A stretch of 64,000 nt of DNA from CAJXJP01 sp963926055 (GTDB taxonomy: Bacteria > Patescibacteriota > Gracilibacteria > BD1-5 > UBA6164). Below, piece after piece: positions 30,102-40,659 of the stretch. Both the position numbers and the translations under genes were made by a program. The notes under the pieces were generated by a model. The model worked only from the letters and a program-made list of their open reading frames with translations, had not been told where the DNA came from and made no database searches. How positions within the stretch are numbered: position 1 is the first letter of the stretch; each line of letters starts with the position of its first letter. The stretch spans positions 62,001 to 126,000 of the forward strand of contig CAWUVK010000007.1 of assembly GCA_963926055.1 (NCBI GenBank), in the 5' to 3' direction.

Positions 30102-30530
30102 TTATAAATCATCAATTAAATCTCATCACTCTACTATATTTTCTTCTTGAATATCAACTCGATATAATCAAAAATCTATTGTAGATTGTGAGTGAATAGT
30201 ATCTTGAGAATGTAAATCAGTTTGATTATCGATATCATATTTTGAATTTTCTAAAATAGTTCATGATATTTTGTCAGTATTATTTCATTGTAAATATGGA
30301 TTTTCCACTAAATCATATCCATCAATTATTTTCATAAATTCATCCGTTTTAGAATCTCAATACTCTCTATTTTTATACTTATTTATCGCGATATTTTTAT
30401 GATTTGATTCGAATTGTGTTTGAATATGATATTCACGCACACTCGTAGTATTTTGATATATATCACTTGTAGCGAGATATATTCAACCAGTAAGTAAAAC
30501 AAAAATTCAAATTATAATTCCAGCGTACAT
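30102..30530 (-). CDS. Small membrane-anchored protein of unknown function
   Basis: 142 residues: one N-terminal transmembrane helix (YAGIIIGIFVLLTGGIYLA) and a polar outside part rich in Asp, Asn, Ser and Gln (IDNQTDLHSQDTIHSQSTID). No domain is recognised. It lies between the MATE terminator and the NTR-like gene on the same strand and may be co-expressed with the latter. Six or more TGA-glycines confirm the frame. Confidence 0.65.
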
Positions 30531-30591
30531 ATTTTTAATAAATAAGTGATTATTATACAAAGTATATTTATGCTTTGTAAGATTTTTGCAA

Positions 30592-30623
30592 AGAAAAAAC
30601 CTCTTAATTTAAGAGGTTTTTTC
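30592..30623 (-). terminator. Terminator of the MATE gene
   Basis: AAAAAACCTCTTAA and its complement form a 14-bp stem; the TAA stop of the MATE gene (30609-30611) is in the centre. Confidence 0.85.
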
Positions 30624-31970
30624 TAATTTTTTAAAATTTTTCTGATTCCAAATATATCAAATAATCGCAACAATAATATTACTGATTGCCAAACTTATCC
30701 AAACTGATTCTATAGGAAAATTATAATGATTTACGGCAATATAACTTCCCGGAATAGCAACAATAAAAAATTTAATAATCATAATCCAAAAACCAGGCCA
30801 AGATTTTCCAGTTGCTTGGAAACTATTTGCCACAACCATTGAAATAGCCATTGCTCAATACGTAAGCGCTACAATCCAAAGATATGAAAGTGTATAATTT
30901 ACTACTGTTGGATCTTTTGTAAAAATATAAATAAAATATTTTCAAAAAATTATTAAAATAATTCATAACCCTAAAGCAGAAAAAAATGAAAGCAGAATAG
31001 ATTTTTTAAATACTTCTTGTGCTCTTGTAAAATTTCAAGCTCACATATTTTGTCAGATCAGTGACATCGCAGCCATTCAAAACCCGATTGCAGGAAGATA
31101 AGCAAAAAATTCTAAACGAAATGCGAGAGAAAATGCAGTAGCTCCGGGTTCTAAAAATTTAGCAGAAACAATATAAATTAAAATTGCCAGTCACACAGGA
31201 TTAATAACTTGAGTAAACGCCGCTGGAATTCAGATATCAAATACTTTTTTTACGGACTGTTTTTTGAGGGATAAATTTTTGAATTCAAAAAATATTTTCC
31301 TTTTTTTCGAAGATAATACTCTCATAGCAATAATAATAAAAATTGTTTGAGATATTAACGTCGCATATGCTGCTCAGGCAACTCATAATTCAGGAAAGCC
31401 AAATTTCCCAAATATTAAAATTGGATCCATAACAATATTTACCACAGTCGAAACAGCAAATAGTTTTGTGACCGTAAAAGTGTCACCTTCTGCATTAAAC
31501 ATCATCATAATGTTAATCAGAAAAAATAATAGTAATCAACCTGCTGAAACAATCGTAAAATACTCTAATGCTGGTTCATAAATAGCTCAAACAGCTCCAG
31601 AAGAAACAAGTATCCATTCTCTAAATACCAGAGAAATTATCGTAAAGAAAATCCCAAATAATCCAGCTAAAACAAATGATTGAGCCATCACTCTGGCAGC
31701 TTCAGATTTCATTTTCGCTCAAATATGCATCGACATCAGCACACTCGAACCAATTGAAACTCACATACTTAATGACATCATCACCATCTGCGCGATTTGA
31801 GAAATACTCACTGCAGCAATTGCTTCATCAGAAATTTTACTTACCCAAAAAGTATCGACAATATTATACATCGTATAAAAAAAGATTGTCAGCATCATTG
31901 GCCAGGCAATAGCCCATATTTGAGAAATTATATTTCATTTTGTTAAATTTTGAACGTCATGTTCACTCAT
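30609..31970 (-). CDS. MATE-family efflux transporter
   Basis: 453 residues with about 12 membrane helices arranged as two similar halves. The N-terminus TKGNIISQIWAIAWPMMLTIFFYTMYNIVDTFWVSKI is characteristic, as are AAVSISQIAQMVMMSLSMG and the second-half IGFGMAAMSLIGQNMGAGNF. It would export drugs or cations in exchange for H+ or Na+. It follows the DUF1704 gene by 64 bp on the same strand. Many TGA-glycines lie in the helices. Confidence 0.93.
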
Positions 31971-32034
31971 ATTTATATTGAAAATTTTTAAGGTTCAAAA
32001 TATAACTTCTTTTTATGAAATAGCAATAGCTCTT

Positions 32035-33564
32035 TTAATAATGTATATCTAAATCAGGAATATATTTTTTTAAAATATCAGAAATTTTATAAATATTTTT
32101 TTTCGTAGATTTTTTTTGATAATATTTTTTTAGATATTTTGTATCCATAAAATAATATTTTTCATTCATATAAGACAAAAAATTTTCTAATGAAATATCT
32201 TCAGAAATATTTTTTACATAAAAATAAATAAACTCTGCGATAAATAATGGCTGTATTAAGGGTTTGTTTTCATTTAAAAGATCTATTTTTTTCAAAAATT
32301 TTATTTCATCAAATGATACTTTTCATAAAAATAAATCTTGAAAATTTTTCTTTTCTTGAATATATTGTACCGTTTTAAGAATTCCACGCGAATACGAAGT
32401 ATCTTTATGTTGTACTCAAGAATAATCTTTAGAATAATTTCTTTTAAAACGTAAAAATGCTTTATTTGGTTCGCTATAATTGAGTTGTAAGAATTGTTTA
32501 AATTCTTGAGTATCGCAGATTTCTCCTATTAAAAGAGTTGGTAAACTTGCTATAATTCAAATATCTCAAATATCATATCATTCAAATATTTTTTCCAATA
32601 AAACGGCAAGTCATTCTTCCTTTTCGAGATTATGAGATCAGCGAAATTCACCGAGCCTACGTTTTGTATTTTCTAAATTTACACTATGAGCCATGATTTC
32701 ATGAAGCGATAATTTGAGAATTGATTTAAGTGTTTTGGTTTGATAAGATTTTTTATTTGGGATTTCTAAAAATTTTTCTCCATCATAAATACTTCAAACA
32801 TTTGTTACTTTTGTTCTTTGAGGGAGTCAATATATTTCAAAAATTAAATCAAAAATCTCACAATAATCTTCTCTATTTATATGTGTTTGAAAAATTCATG
32901 GAAATATTTTTTTCCTCGTAAATTTTTTTTCTCCAGCAGAATAATTTTCTGGTAAAATATTTTCAATTTTTTCTAAAAAATATTGGAAATCAGGAGAATT
33001 TTTTAATGATTTTTTATATGATTTTTTTTCTAAAAATTCAAAACATTTTATTATTTCATCTGGTTTTAATTGAATTTGTCATCAAAAATTTTTTTTCTCC
33101 AATTTTTTAATATTCTGTATATTTTTTTTGATTTCAGAAGCAGGAATTTTATATTTTCAATCTGCTTTTTGTATTTCAAAAACGAGTCAATATTGAGCTA
33201 TTAAAAGCGTATTTTTTACATAAGTAAATTGTTTTTCTAAAAATTTTATTCTGATTTTATCTTGTTTTTCTTGAGTGTAAACATTATTAATTTTTTGAGA
33301 AAAGAAATCTATTTGTTCTATTTTATGTGAAAGTTTTGTGTATATTTTATGATATAGTAGATCAAAATCTAAATTTTTATGATATTTTTCTCATCAAAAT
33401 CCAGTAAATAATGTGGTATTAAAAAACTGATTTTCTCAGATTTTTTTATATGCGTACGTTACTTCAATTATTTCTGTTAACTCTCCATTAAATATATTTT
33501 TATTGATTTCTTCTATAAATAGTTGAAATTCTAAATCAGACAAAATAGTAGAATATTTTTTCAT
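32035..33564 (-). CDS. DUF1704/QEGLA-type zinc metallopeptidase
   Basis: 509 residues. The C-terminal half has the gluzincin-like core of the DUF1704 family (the QEGLA-motif proteins, relatives of MATCAP carboxypeptidases): KLSLHEIMAHSVNLENTKRR (zinc HExxxH) and about 20 residues later KEEGLAVLLEKIF, the QEGLA motif written EEGLA with its Gly as TGA. The N-terminal half is helical and Lys/Glu-rich with KYKIPASEIKKNI. The family probably trims peptide C-termini; its bacterial substrate is unknown. Upstream of the MATE gene. Confidence 0.85.
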
Positions 33565-33603
33565 AAACGAAAAAAAGAATATAAAAATTTACAAAATAAT
33601 ACC

Positions 33604-33642
33604 CCATTTTTTCTATAAGTAAAAAAAATGAGGTATAAAAAT
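33604..33642 (-). terminator. Weak terminator after the ABC-F gene
   Basis: ACCTCATTTTTTTT and AAAAAAATGGGGT arms pair imperfectly around a short loop on the minus strand. Confidence 0.45.
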
Positions 33643-33655
33643 ATTATTTTCTTTT

Positions 33656-35113
33656 TTAGTCAAGATCAAGATATTGATCCATTCTTATTTGCCATACAAA
33701 TTCGTTGACATGCGAAACAAGAATCATACCACCTTCAAATGCATCAAGAGCTTCTGCAATAACAGGAATATGTCTAAAGTTAATATGATTTGTTGGTTCA
33801 TCTAAGATTAAAATCCCAGGTTTTAAAAACACAAGTCTACAAAATGCAACCAGTCCTTTTTGTCCTTCAGATAGATCTCCAACTCTTGCTTTCATGATTT
33901 CACCATTTATAAGAAAACCAGCAGCTTTTGATCTCATATCTTGTTCTGTAAGGTCTTCGTTTGCAGCTGATCTTAAACAATCGTATACAGTTTGGTTAAA
34001 ATCAAGGTTTGAGAAATCTTGTCTATAGTATCCGATTTTAACTCATTGGCTCAACTTACATCCAGATTCATCACCATTTACAATTTTTTCTAAAAGAGTT
34101 GATTTACCAATCCCGTTTGGACCAGCAAGTAATAAATGATCATTTTTTCTCAGTTGAACATCTACGTCTTTTTCCGTAACTTCATCATTTTTAATAATAT
34201 GAACCGAATGGATATCGAGTAATACTCCACCGATATTTTCTTGCATTGGAATAGTAAACGGTTTGATAGTTTTGTCTTCTTTTCTTGTATCAACCATTTC
34301 ATCTTCTAATTCTTCAGCTGCTTCTCTCATTTTTTTTGCAACTTGTCTGAGTTTCCCTCATTTATGAGCAAAGACATTTGCTTGATCTTTTTTGGCTTGT
34401 GCTTCTTTTGCTAAACGAGCATTTGCCATATTTTCTTTTTCAATATTTCTTTTAATTTTTTCCACTACATCGTGGTAATCCCCTACGAATTGTTCGACTT
34501 TTTTTGTATTCACATCAAGATATAAAACTCCTTGAGTAAAACTATTCAAAAATTCAGCATCATGGGAAATAACTAAAACCGTACTTGGGTAGTTTTGTAA
34601 AAAGTCAGTTAAATGCCAAATACCAGCTGAATCAAGATTATTCGTTGGTTCATCTAGTAATAAAATATCAGGATTTTGGATTAATGCTCACGCAAGTAAT
34701 AATCTTGCTTGTTGTCCTCCAGAAAAAGCTTTTATTTGTTTTTCTAATGGAGCTTTTAAATCAACCGCTTTTAAAACTTCTGCGATTTGTTTATCAATAT
34801 TAAATGACTCCGTATCTCCAGAATATTTTCTGAAAAATTCTTGTACGCTTAATTCTTTATCCTCAGGTTTTACTACTTGATACGAAGTAGCGATTTTTAA
34901 ATTTGCGTCGACATTTATTACACCAAGATTTTGTTTTAACGTCCCATTTATGAGTTTGAAAATAGTAGATTTTCCTGCACCATTTTGTCCCATAATTGTG
35001 ATTTTTTGACCATTTCTAACATTGAAATTTACTTCTTCTAAAATAGGTCTTTTTAAGTCATAATGGAAATCAACATTTTTAAAACTGATAACCGTTTGAT
35101 TATTAGAACTCAT
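33656..35113 (-). CDS. ABC-F family ribosome-associated ATPase
   Basis: A 485-residue protein with two ABC modules and no membrane part, the ABC-F plan of EttA/Uup/antibiotic-resistance translation factors acting at the ribosomal E site. Module 1: IMGQNGAGKST, AFSGGQQARLLLA, LLLDEPTNNLD. The linker (EKIKRNIEKENMANARLAKE) is the charged helical arm. Module 2: LAGPNGIGKST, DLSEGQKGLVAFCRL, LILDEPTNHIN. The second Walker B ends in N-H-I-N rather than the usual N-H-L-D. Only a few TGA-glycines occur, in keeping with high expression. Confidence 0.93.
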
Positions 35114-35225
35114 TTTTTTTCATAATTATAAGTATAAATTTGCTGCATTATATAGAAAAATTCTAAAAAATAAACATTTTCTTAAATCTATTTTCTTATA
35201 TAATATTTTTTTTGAAAAATAGTGC

Positions 35226-35273
35226 GAAAAAAGCTAAATTTTATAAAAATATTTTTATAAAATTTAGCTTTGA
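35226..35273 (-). terminator. Terminator of the second helicase gene
   Basis: A 21-bp perfect palindrome (AAAGCTAAATTTTATAAAAAT and its complement, no loop bases) followed by T residues on the minus strand. Confidence 0.85.
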
Positions 35274-35303
35274 TAAAATAATATTTGTAGAAATAAATAA
35301 TTT

Positions 35304-36653
35304 TTATTTTCTTTTTTTATGGGTTCTTTTTGAAAATTGAGTTGGCGCTCTTTTAGGAGTAGATTTCTTTGATTTAGAAGATTTAGATGAAGTAGAATTT
35401 GTCATTCCACTTTTTCCATATTGTTTTCTTCCATTTTGAATTCTTGGTTTATTTTTTGCGTCTATTTTTTTAATTTTTTCACTTTTCCCAGAAGCAACAA
35501 CAATTTCTTTATAAGATTCATCATCAATTACTGTTATTTTTTGATCGATGAGTTTTTCTATGTTTTGAAATTTAGGTTTTTCATTTGGTGTACACATAGC
35601 TATAGCTAAACCATCTTTTCCGGCTCTTGCAGTCCTCCCAATACGATGCACGTAACTTTCTGCATCATTTGGAATTTCATAATTTACCACACAAGATAAA
35701 TCATTAATATCTAAACCTCTTGAAGCTAAATCAGTCGCTACCAATACTTTTATTTCTCCAGATTTTAAATCGTTGAGTGCTTTTTGTCTCCCAGTTTGAG
35801 ATTTTTTCTTATTTAAAACAGCACATTTTACGTTTGCTGATTTTACATATTCATAGACTTTTTCACTTTCATCAATGGTATTTACGAATACTAAAATAGT
35901 TTTATATTGAGATTTTCTCACTATTTGTTGTAATAATTGTCTTTTGAAGTTTTTATGGATGTGATACACTTGTTGTGTAATTGTATCAGTTGTTGCAGCA
36001 ACTGGAGCCACAGCAACTCTTCTTGGATTTTTTAAAATTGTATCTGAAAGTTCTTTGATTTCTTTTGGCATAGTTGCAGAGAAAAATAAAGTTTGTTTAC
36101 TTTCTGGTAATCTTTTTAATATTTTTTTAATATTATCGATGGCTCCCATTTCTAACATTCTATCAGCTTCATCCATTACAAACATTTCTACATAAGAAAG
36201 TTTCACTAATCCTCTAGAAATAAAATCTTCGAGTCTCCCCGGAGTAGCAATAAGTATATCTACTCATTTTTCCATAGCTTTAATTTGGTGAAAATCGTTC
36301 ACTCCACCAAAAACAACAGCAGATTTCATATTTGTATCGCTTGAATATGGAGCAAAAGTTTCCCCTATTTGAACAGCTAATTCTCTGGTTGGAGCTAAAA
36401 TTAATCCTTTAATAATTCTTTTTTTAGAACCATCTGGAGCTCATTTTTCAGCTCTATTAGTATAGAGTTTGTGAAGCGTTGGAAGTGTAAACGCGAGAGT
36501 TTTTCCGCTCCCTGTTTGGGCTGTTGCAAGTATATCATGATCGTGAATTGCTACTGGAATAACTTCTTTTTGTATTTGTGTAGGAGTTCCAAATCCTTGT
36601 CTAGCAAGCGCTTTTTGAAGAGGAGAAATAATTTTTAATTCGCTGAATTTCAT
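35304..36653 (-). CDS. DEAD-box RNA helicase, RhlE-like
   Basis: 449 residues: Q motif with FGTPTQIQKEVIP, ATAQTGSGKT, LAPTRELAVQIGE, FGGVNDFHQ, ATPGRLEDF, DEAD, SATMP, ATDLASRGLD and HRIGRTARAGKDG. The tail is basic and Lys/Ser-rich (KSSKSKKSTPKRAPTQFSKR), typical of RhlE-type helicases in rRNA processing. The frame holds only a few TGA-glycines, as in EKGVDIL. It differs from the first helicase by lacking a DbpA domain and RGG tail. It has its own terminator and an AT-rich intergenic region shared with the plus-strand neighbour. Confidence 0.95.
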
Positions 36654-36771
36654 CTGATGGTATTAGTGAGTATTTTGTCAGCAGATTATATGAAAAATAT
36701 CCAAAAGTGCAATACGTAAAGCGAAGAAAAAAATAAAATATATTATAATATTTTCATAAAAATTCTAATTA

Positions 36772-36799
36772 TTGACTTTATTATATTATTTTTTATAAT
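36772..36799 (+). promoter_or_regulatory. Promoter of the 127-residue protein gene
   Basis: TTGACT (36772-36777), a 16-bp spacer and TATAAT (36794-36799) lie 48 bp before the start; GGAGA in AAAAAAGGAGA, about eight bases before ATG, is one of the best ribosome sites in the window. Confidence 0.75.
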
Positions 36800-36847
36800 T
36801 CATTTACAATTTTTGTAAAAATTCGTCATAAAAAAGGAGAAAATATT

Positions 36848-37231
36848 ATGGCTGATACACCACGTAAACATATTTTATATATGTATACCGTTCAACATGC
36901 ACCTGGAAAGAAACATATCGAAACCCAGGAAGAAAAAAATACCAATTACGCGAATTTTAGAAATCGTGTGAAAAAAAAATCGCAACATGCCTATATTGAT
37001 TTAGGCGAAGCCCCAGAATTACTAAGAGTCTTTAAACAAGGCTCATTATTTGATTCGACTGTTGAATATTTAGTAGAATACAATTCGTTTGAAATAACCT
37101 ATGGAATTTCTCCGGGTACTGAGCATATAGAAACTGGATTCAAAGCTCGCTTAAAAACGACAGATGGCATTACGTATGACTTAATTGTTTTGCGTAAACA
37201 ATATACTGCAACAATGATTGAAGTATTATAG
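36848..37231 (+). CDS. Conserved-looking protein of unknown function
   Basis: 127 residues (begins MADTPRKHILYMYTVQHAPG). It has a strong promoter, strong ribosome site, own terminator, and no TGA codon among eight glycines; codons such as CGT, ACC, CCG and GCG are more frequent than in neighbours. This is the profile of a highly expressed or recently acquired gene. Predicted soluble, mixed alpha/beta (IDLGEAPELLRVF, FEITYGISPGTEHIE). No family is recognised. Confidence 0.75.
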   Translation: MADTPRKHILYMYTVQHAPGKKHIETQEEKNTNYANFRNRVKKKSQHAYIDLGEAPELLRVFKQGSLFDSTVEYLVEYNSFEITYGISPGTEHIETGFKARLKTTDGITYDLIVLRKQYTATMIEVL

Positions 37232-37241
37232 CCTATTTTTT

Positions 37242-37265
37242 AAAACCCTCGCTTGAGGGTTTTTT
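37242..37265 (+). terminator. Terminator
   Basis: AAAACCCTC-GCTT-GAGGGTTTTTT, a classical GC-core hairpin with T tract. Confidence 0.9.
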
Positions 37266-37325
37266 ATATTGCTTTTTTTTGATAAATCATAATCATAGGA
37301 ATAATAGTTTATTAATTGTATAGAA

Positions 37326-37988
37326 ATGAATATTTTAATAATTGAAGATAATGATATTCTTCGTGGAAATATCAAAAAATACTTGGAGATAAAAGATCAT
37401 CAAGTGGAAGAACATAAAACTTATGAAGGTTCTGTTTCAAAAATAATGCTTGGAAACTATGATATTGTCATTTTAGATTTAGGTTTATGAGATGAAAATG
37501 CAGATGGGTTGGATATATGTAAACAAGTGAGAGAAAAAGGCAATAAAATACCAGTTTTAATGCTCACAGCCAGAACTCTCACAGAACAGAAAATAATTTG
37601 ATTTGAAGCATGAGCTGATGATTATCTTACAAAACCATTTGATTATAAAGAATTAATTGTTCGTATGGAAGCAATTGTACGTCGTGATCATGATTTAAAA
37701 TGAAATATTTTAAAAATTCACGATATCACGATTTATGTTGATGAGTTAAGAGTCGAACAAAAATGAATTGGTATAGAATTATCAAAATTAGAATTCAATC
37801 TGTTGCTCTATCTCACACAACATAAAGATCAAGTATTATCAAAACAACAACTCAATGAAAAAGTTTGGTGAGAAACAGATCTATTTAAAGAAAGTAGAAC
37901 GCTTGATATTCATGTATGATATTTAAGAAAAAAATTAGGAAAAGATATTATTGAGACAATCAGAGGAATTTGATATAAAATAAAATAA
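37326..37988 (+). CDS. OmpR/PhoB-family response regulator
   Basis: 220 residues. The receiver domain has the acidic pair near the start (IIEDNDILRG), the phosphorylated Asp in IVILDLGLGDENADGLD (around 52), Thr in MLTARTLTEQ and Lys in LTKPFDYKEL. The C-terminal winged helix is OmpR-type (IELSKLEFNLLLYL, WGETDLFKESRTLDIHVGYLRKKL, IRGIGYKI). Eight of about seventeen glycines are TGA. The histidine kinase gene begins five bases after. Likely DNA targets are the 11-bp tandem repeats 1.2-2.5 kb downstream. Confidence 0.95.
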
Positions 37989-37992
37989 AATT

Positions 37993-39195
37993 ATGAAAAA
38001 TTTAGAACTGTTAAATAATCATAAAAAAAGAGTTTGTATTTTGCTCTCTTTGCTCATATTTATGTTTTTGTATGTCTGAGTAGTTATTTTTCAATTTACT
38101 AGTAGTTACATTACTAATGAAAATGAAAATAAAGCGCTTGAATTAAAGGCTCAAAGAATTCAATGAACTATAGAATCCCTAGAAAAAAATGAATTATTTT
38201 GAGATAAAAAAATATATTCTATAATTGATGAAATATTTACACAAACATATATTTATACAAATAATAATGTTATTATTGATTCGATAAAATTTGAAAATTT
38301 TGATAAATATATTTTTCCTCCTGAAGTAGTAAGTTTAATAGAATGAAAAAAATTTTATAAAACCTCAAGTGTAAGTAATCAAACTGTTTATAATATTATT
38401 GTGACAGCCCAACATACAAATATTTTACAAGATGTTTGGATGACTTTTGCTATACTTTTGTTGTTTTCACCATTTATTTTCATGCTTATTTATTATTCAT
38501 GTAAGGAAATTATTAAAAAAATTTATACTCCACTTGGTGAAATGATTATAAATTTAGAATCATTTGCTGGAAATATAAATCATGAATTTAAAACAGGTTT
38601 AACTGAGATTATTTCATCTTTGGAACTAGCAAAAGAAATACAAAATTATGAAGAATCAAATGATTTTGCAGTTCAATCAGCTTATAGACTCAATTCAACT
38701 TTGGATACTTTGGGAATGCTGATTCATTTTGCTAACAGTGATTACAGGAAACAAAAGGTAAATTTGGTAAAATTAATTGATGAATGTTTGAGAGATTTTG
38801 ATTTATTACTCGACGAACATAATATCAATATTATTAAAAAATATAATACGAAAAAACCAATTATAAAATATATGGATGTAGATCCTGTGATTTTAGTATT
38901 TCAAAATTTAATGAAAAATGCTATAAAGTATTCTCATCCAAATAGTACAATAGATATTTATTTAGATAGAAATTATTTAGAAATAAAAGATTATGGTGTT
39001 TGAATCGAAAAAGAAAATTTAGATAAAATATTTGATAGATATTTCAGAGAATCGTATGCAGAAAAGTGAAGCTGAATCTGACTTTCTATTATAAAACATA
39101 TTACCAAAATTTATAAATGGCATATAAAAATCGAAAGTGAAAAAGATATATTTACAAAAGTAACGGTATATTTCCAACAAAGTAATAAAAAATAA
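37993..39195 (+). CDS. Membrane sensor histidine kinase
   Basis: 400 residues. Two membrane helices (ILLSLLIFMFLYVGVVIF and FAILLLFSPFIFMLIYYS) enclose an outside sensor loop of about 110 residues. The H box is NINHEFKTGLTEIISSLELA, with His the phospho-acceptor (the usual HELKTPL has Phe and Gly changes: HEFKTGL). The ATPase domain has VFQNLMKNAIKYS (N box), IKDYGVGIEKENLDKIFDRY (G1/F) and GSGIGLSIIKHI (G2). There is no HAMP domain. It should control the adjacent response regulator. Confidence 0.93.
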
Positions 39196-39227
39196 AAAAC
39201 CAATAAAATGATTGGTTTTTTATTTTT
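39192..39227 (+). terminator. Terminator of the two-component operon
   Basis: AAAAAACCAAT-AAAATG-ATTGGTTTTTT with T tract directly after the kinase stop. Confidence 0.85.
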
Positions 39228-39261
39228 TTCATACAAACTTCTTACAAAAATTTTATACTAT
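39228..39261 (+). promoter_or_regulatory. Tandem-repeat activator site and promoter, PLDc_N gene
   Basis: TTCATACAAAC (39228-39238) is followed without gap by TTCTTACAAAA (39239-39249), two 11-bp half-sites as bound by OmpR-type regulators. Eleven bases after the second TTCTTA is a TACTAT -10 box (39256-39261); no good -35 box exists, as at activator-dependent promoters. The same layout recurs at 39947 and, on the minus strand, at 40544. Confidence 0.65.
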
Positions 39262-39292
39262 AAATGTGTTTATTTTATAATTTTTATAAATT

Positions 39293-39481
39293 ATGGAAGT
39301 ATTTACAACTCCATTTGGAGGAATATTCGGAATCATTCATTTGGTCATTTTCATCTGGGCTTTATTACAAATTCTTAACTCAGGAATGACATTTATCCAA
39401 AAACTTGTTTGGATATTAGTTGTATGACTTCTCCCTCTTTTAGGTCTAATTATTTATTTATTAGCTGGAAGAAAAGCTTAA
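39293..39481 (+). CDS. Small PLDc_N-domain membrane protein
   Basis: 62 residues with two membrane helices: GIIHLVIFIWALLQILN and LVWILVVGLLPLLGLIIYLLAGRKA. The W..L...LP..G.IIYLL..RK pattern is the PLDc_N domain that fronts cardiolipin synthases and also occurs alone. Stand-alone copies are often induced by envelope stress. It is preceded by the tandem-repeat promoter and followed 21 bp later by the DUF5667 gene. Confidence 0.8.
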
Positions 39482-39502
39482 TTTTGTTAATGAGTTGATG
39501 GT

Positions 39503-39904
39503 ATGTTTAATGTAATAGTAGTTTGAATAACCCTGATTTTAACTGCATGAGTGTCCGTGGGAGCGCATTATTCGATTCCTTGAGAGCCACTGTATTGAGT
39601 GAAAATATATTTTAATGAATCTTTAATATCTAGCTTAGCATTGACTCATGAAAGTGAAGCAAAATTACAACTTGAGTTGATTGAAAACAGAATTCAAGAA
39701 TTAAATGAATTAAAATATGAAAATATTTCCGATGAAATATGAATACATATGATTGAAAATAATATTGTTAATCATATTAAAATTTTTTTAGAATCTTATT
39801 GACAAATGCCTTATAAAAATCCTCAAAAAGAAATTTTAAAGAATAAATTTAATTTACTCATTGGAAATATTTGATTTGAATTAGATACATTTATGATTCA
39901 ATAA
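39503..39904 (+). CDS. DUF5667-family membrane-anchored protein
   Basis: 133 residues. N-terminal helix NVIVVGITLILTAGVSVGAHY, then the DUF5667 signature PGEPLYGVKIYFNESLISSLALTHE and a helical LELIENRIQELNEL segment, ending in a helical tail. This family is extracytoplasmic and often found beside sigma or stress regulators. It most likely shares the PLDc_N transcript and so the two-component control. Function unknown. Confidence 0.8.
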
Positions 39905-39937
39905 AAAACTGTTTTAATAAACAGTTTTTTTTAATTT
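39904..39937 (+). terminator. Terminator
   Basis: AAAAAACTGTTTTAATAAACAGTTTTTTTT: a 10- to 12-bp stem directly after the DUF5667 stop. Confidence 0.8.
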
Positions 39938-39946
39938 AAAAATAAA

Positions 39947-39980
39947 TTCTTACTTTTTTCATACAATTGACTGCTATAGT
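39947..39980 (+). promoter_or_regulatory. Tandem-repeat activator site and promoter, 62-residue protein gene
   Basis: TTCTTACTTTT (39947-39957) and TTCATACAATT (39958-39968) are contiguous 11-bp repeats, with TATAGT (39975-39980) 11 bases after the second TTCATA. The order of the CAT and CTT variants is reversed compared with the other two sites. Confidence 0.6.
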
Positions 39981-40009
39981 ATATTTGTTTAATTGATAAA
40001 AATTACATT

Positions 40010-40198
40010 ATGTCTACATATTCAAACTCTTTTCCATTGGCTTTTAGTTTTTTGTATGCTACTCTTGTCTGATTATCAGTATTACAAGTTACCACTTCAA
40101 GTATTCCAAACGCAATGAAATTTTTAACTATTGCAGCGATTTGTATGTTTGTATTTTTTTGCAAAATAGGATTTCAAAAATTAGCTAAAAGAGCCTAA
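40010..40198 (+). CDS. Small membrane protein of unknown function
   Basis: 62 residues with two hydrophobic helices (LAFSFLYATLVGLSVLQV and FLTIAAICMFVFFCKIG) and a basic end (QKLAKRA). One TGA-glycine. It has its own tandem-repeat promoter and terminator, placing it in the same presumed stress regulon as the PLDc_N and CsbD genes. No family is recognised. Confidence 0.7.
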
Positions 40199-40231
40199 AA
40201 AAGTTATATTTTTAAAAATATAACTTTTTTT
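40198..40231 (+). terminator. Terminator
   Basis: AAAAAAGTTATATTTTT and its complement, followed by T residues, directly after the stop. Confidence 0.8.
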
Positions 40232-40250
40232 CATATTTTAGATAATAATA

Positions 40251-40278
40251 AAAAAATCACGCATTTGCGTGATTTTTT
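40251..40278. terminator. Terminator of the csbD gene
   Basis: AAAAAATCACGCATTTGCGTGATTTTTT: 11-bp arms (AAAAAATCACG/CGTGATTTTTT) with flanking A and T tracts, at the 3' end of the minus-strand csbD gene. Confidence 0.85.
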
Positions 40279-40480
40279 ATTTGTTTAAAGATGTTTCTAA
40301 TTCTTTCATAGTATCTTCAGCTTCTTGTTTAGATATACCATATTTTTCTTGAAGTTTCCCACTCATTTGGTCAGCACTTCCTTCCATTTGCATAAGTTCA
40401 TTTTCTGTGAGATCACCATATTTTTCTTTTAATTTTCCTTTTACTTGATCCCAATTTCCTTTTATTGTATCCCAATTCAT
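40277..40480 (-). CDS. CsbD-family stress protein
   Basis: 67 residues, begins MNWDTIKGNWDQVKGKLKEK YGDLT, the typical CsbD start, with a second similar helix (EGSADQMSGKLQEKYGISKQ). CsbD proteins are abundant, mostly unstructured helical proteins of the general stress response; the molecular role is not known. None of its glycines is TGA. Upstream on the minus strand lies the third tandem-repeat site, so the two-component system probably induces it. Confidence 0.92.
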   Translation of the reverse strand: MNWDTIKGNWDQVKGKLKEKYGDLTENELMQMEGSADQMSGKLQEKYGISKQEAEDTMKELETSLNK

Positions 40481-40510
40481 AATCGTATAGTTATTGAATA
40501 AACATTAGCA

Positions 40511-40544
40511 AGTATAGAGTAAAAGTGTAAGAAATTTGTATGAA
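40511..40544 (-). promoter_or_regulatory. Tandem-repeat activator site and promoter, csbD
   Basis: Read on the minus strand, TTCATACAAAT (40544-40534) and TTCTTACACTT (40533-40523) are contiguous, and TATACT (40516-40511) follows 11 bases after the second TTCTTA. This is the same arrangement as at 39228 and 39947. Confidence 0.65.
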
Positions 40545-40659
40545 ATATTTATAAAATATTTTTATATAAAATATTTTATAAATATACTCAAAATGCTTTA
40601 TTTTTTGTAAAATATAAATAATAAATTATAATCTATAAAATAATTAATTATTATAAAAA

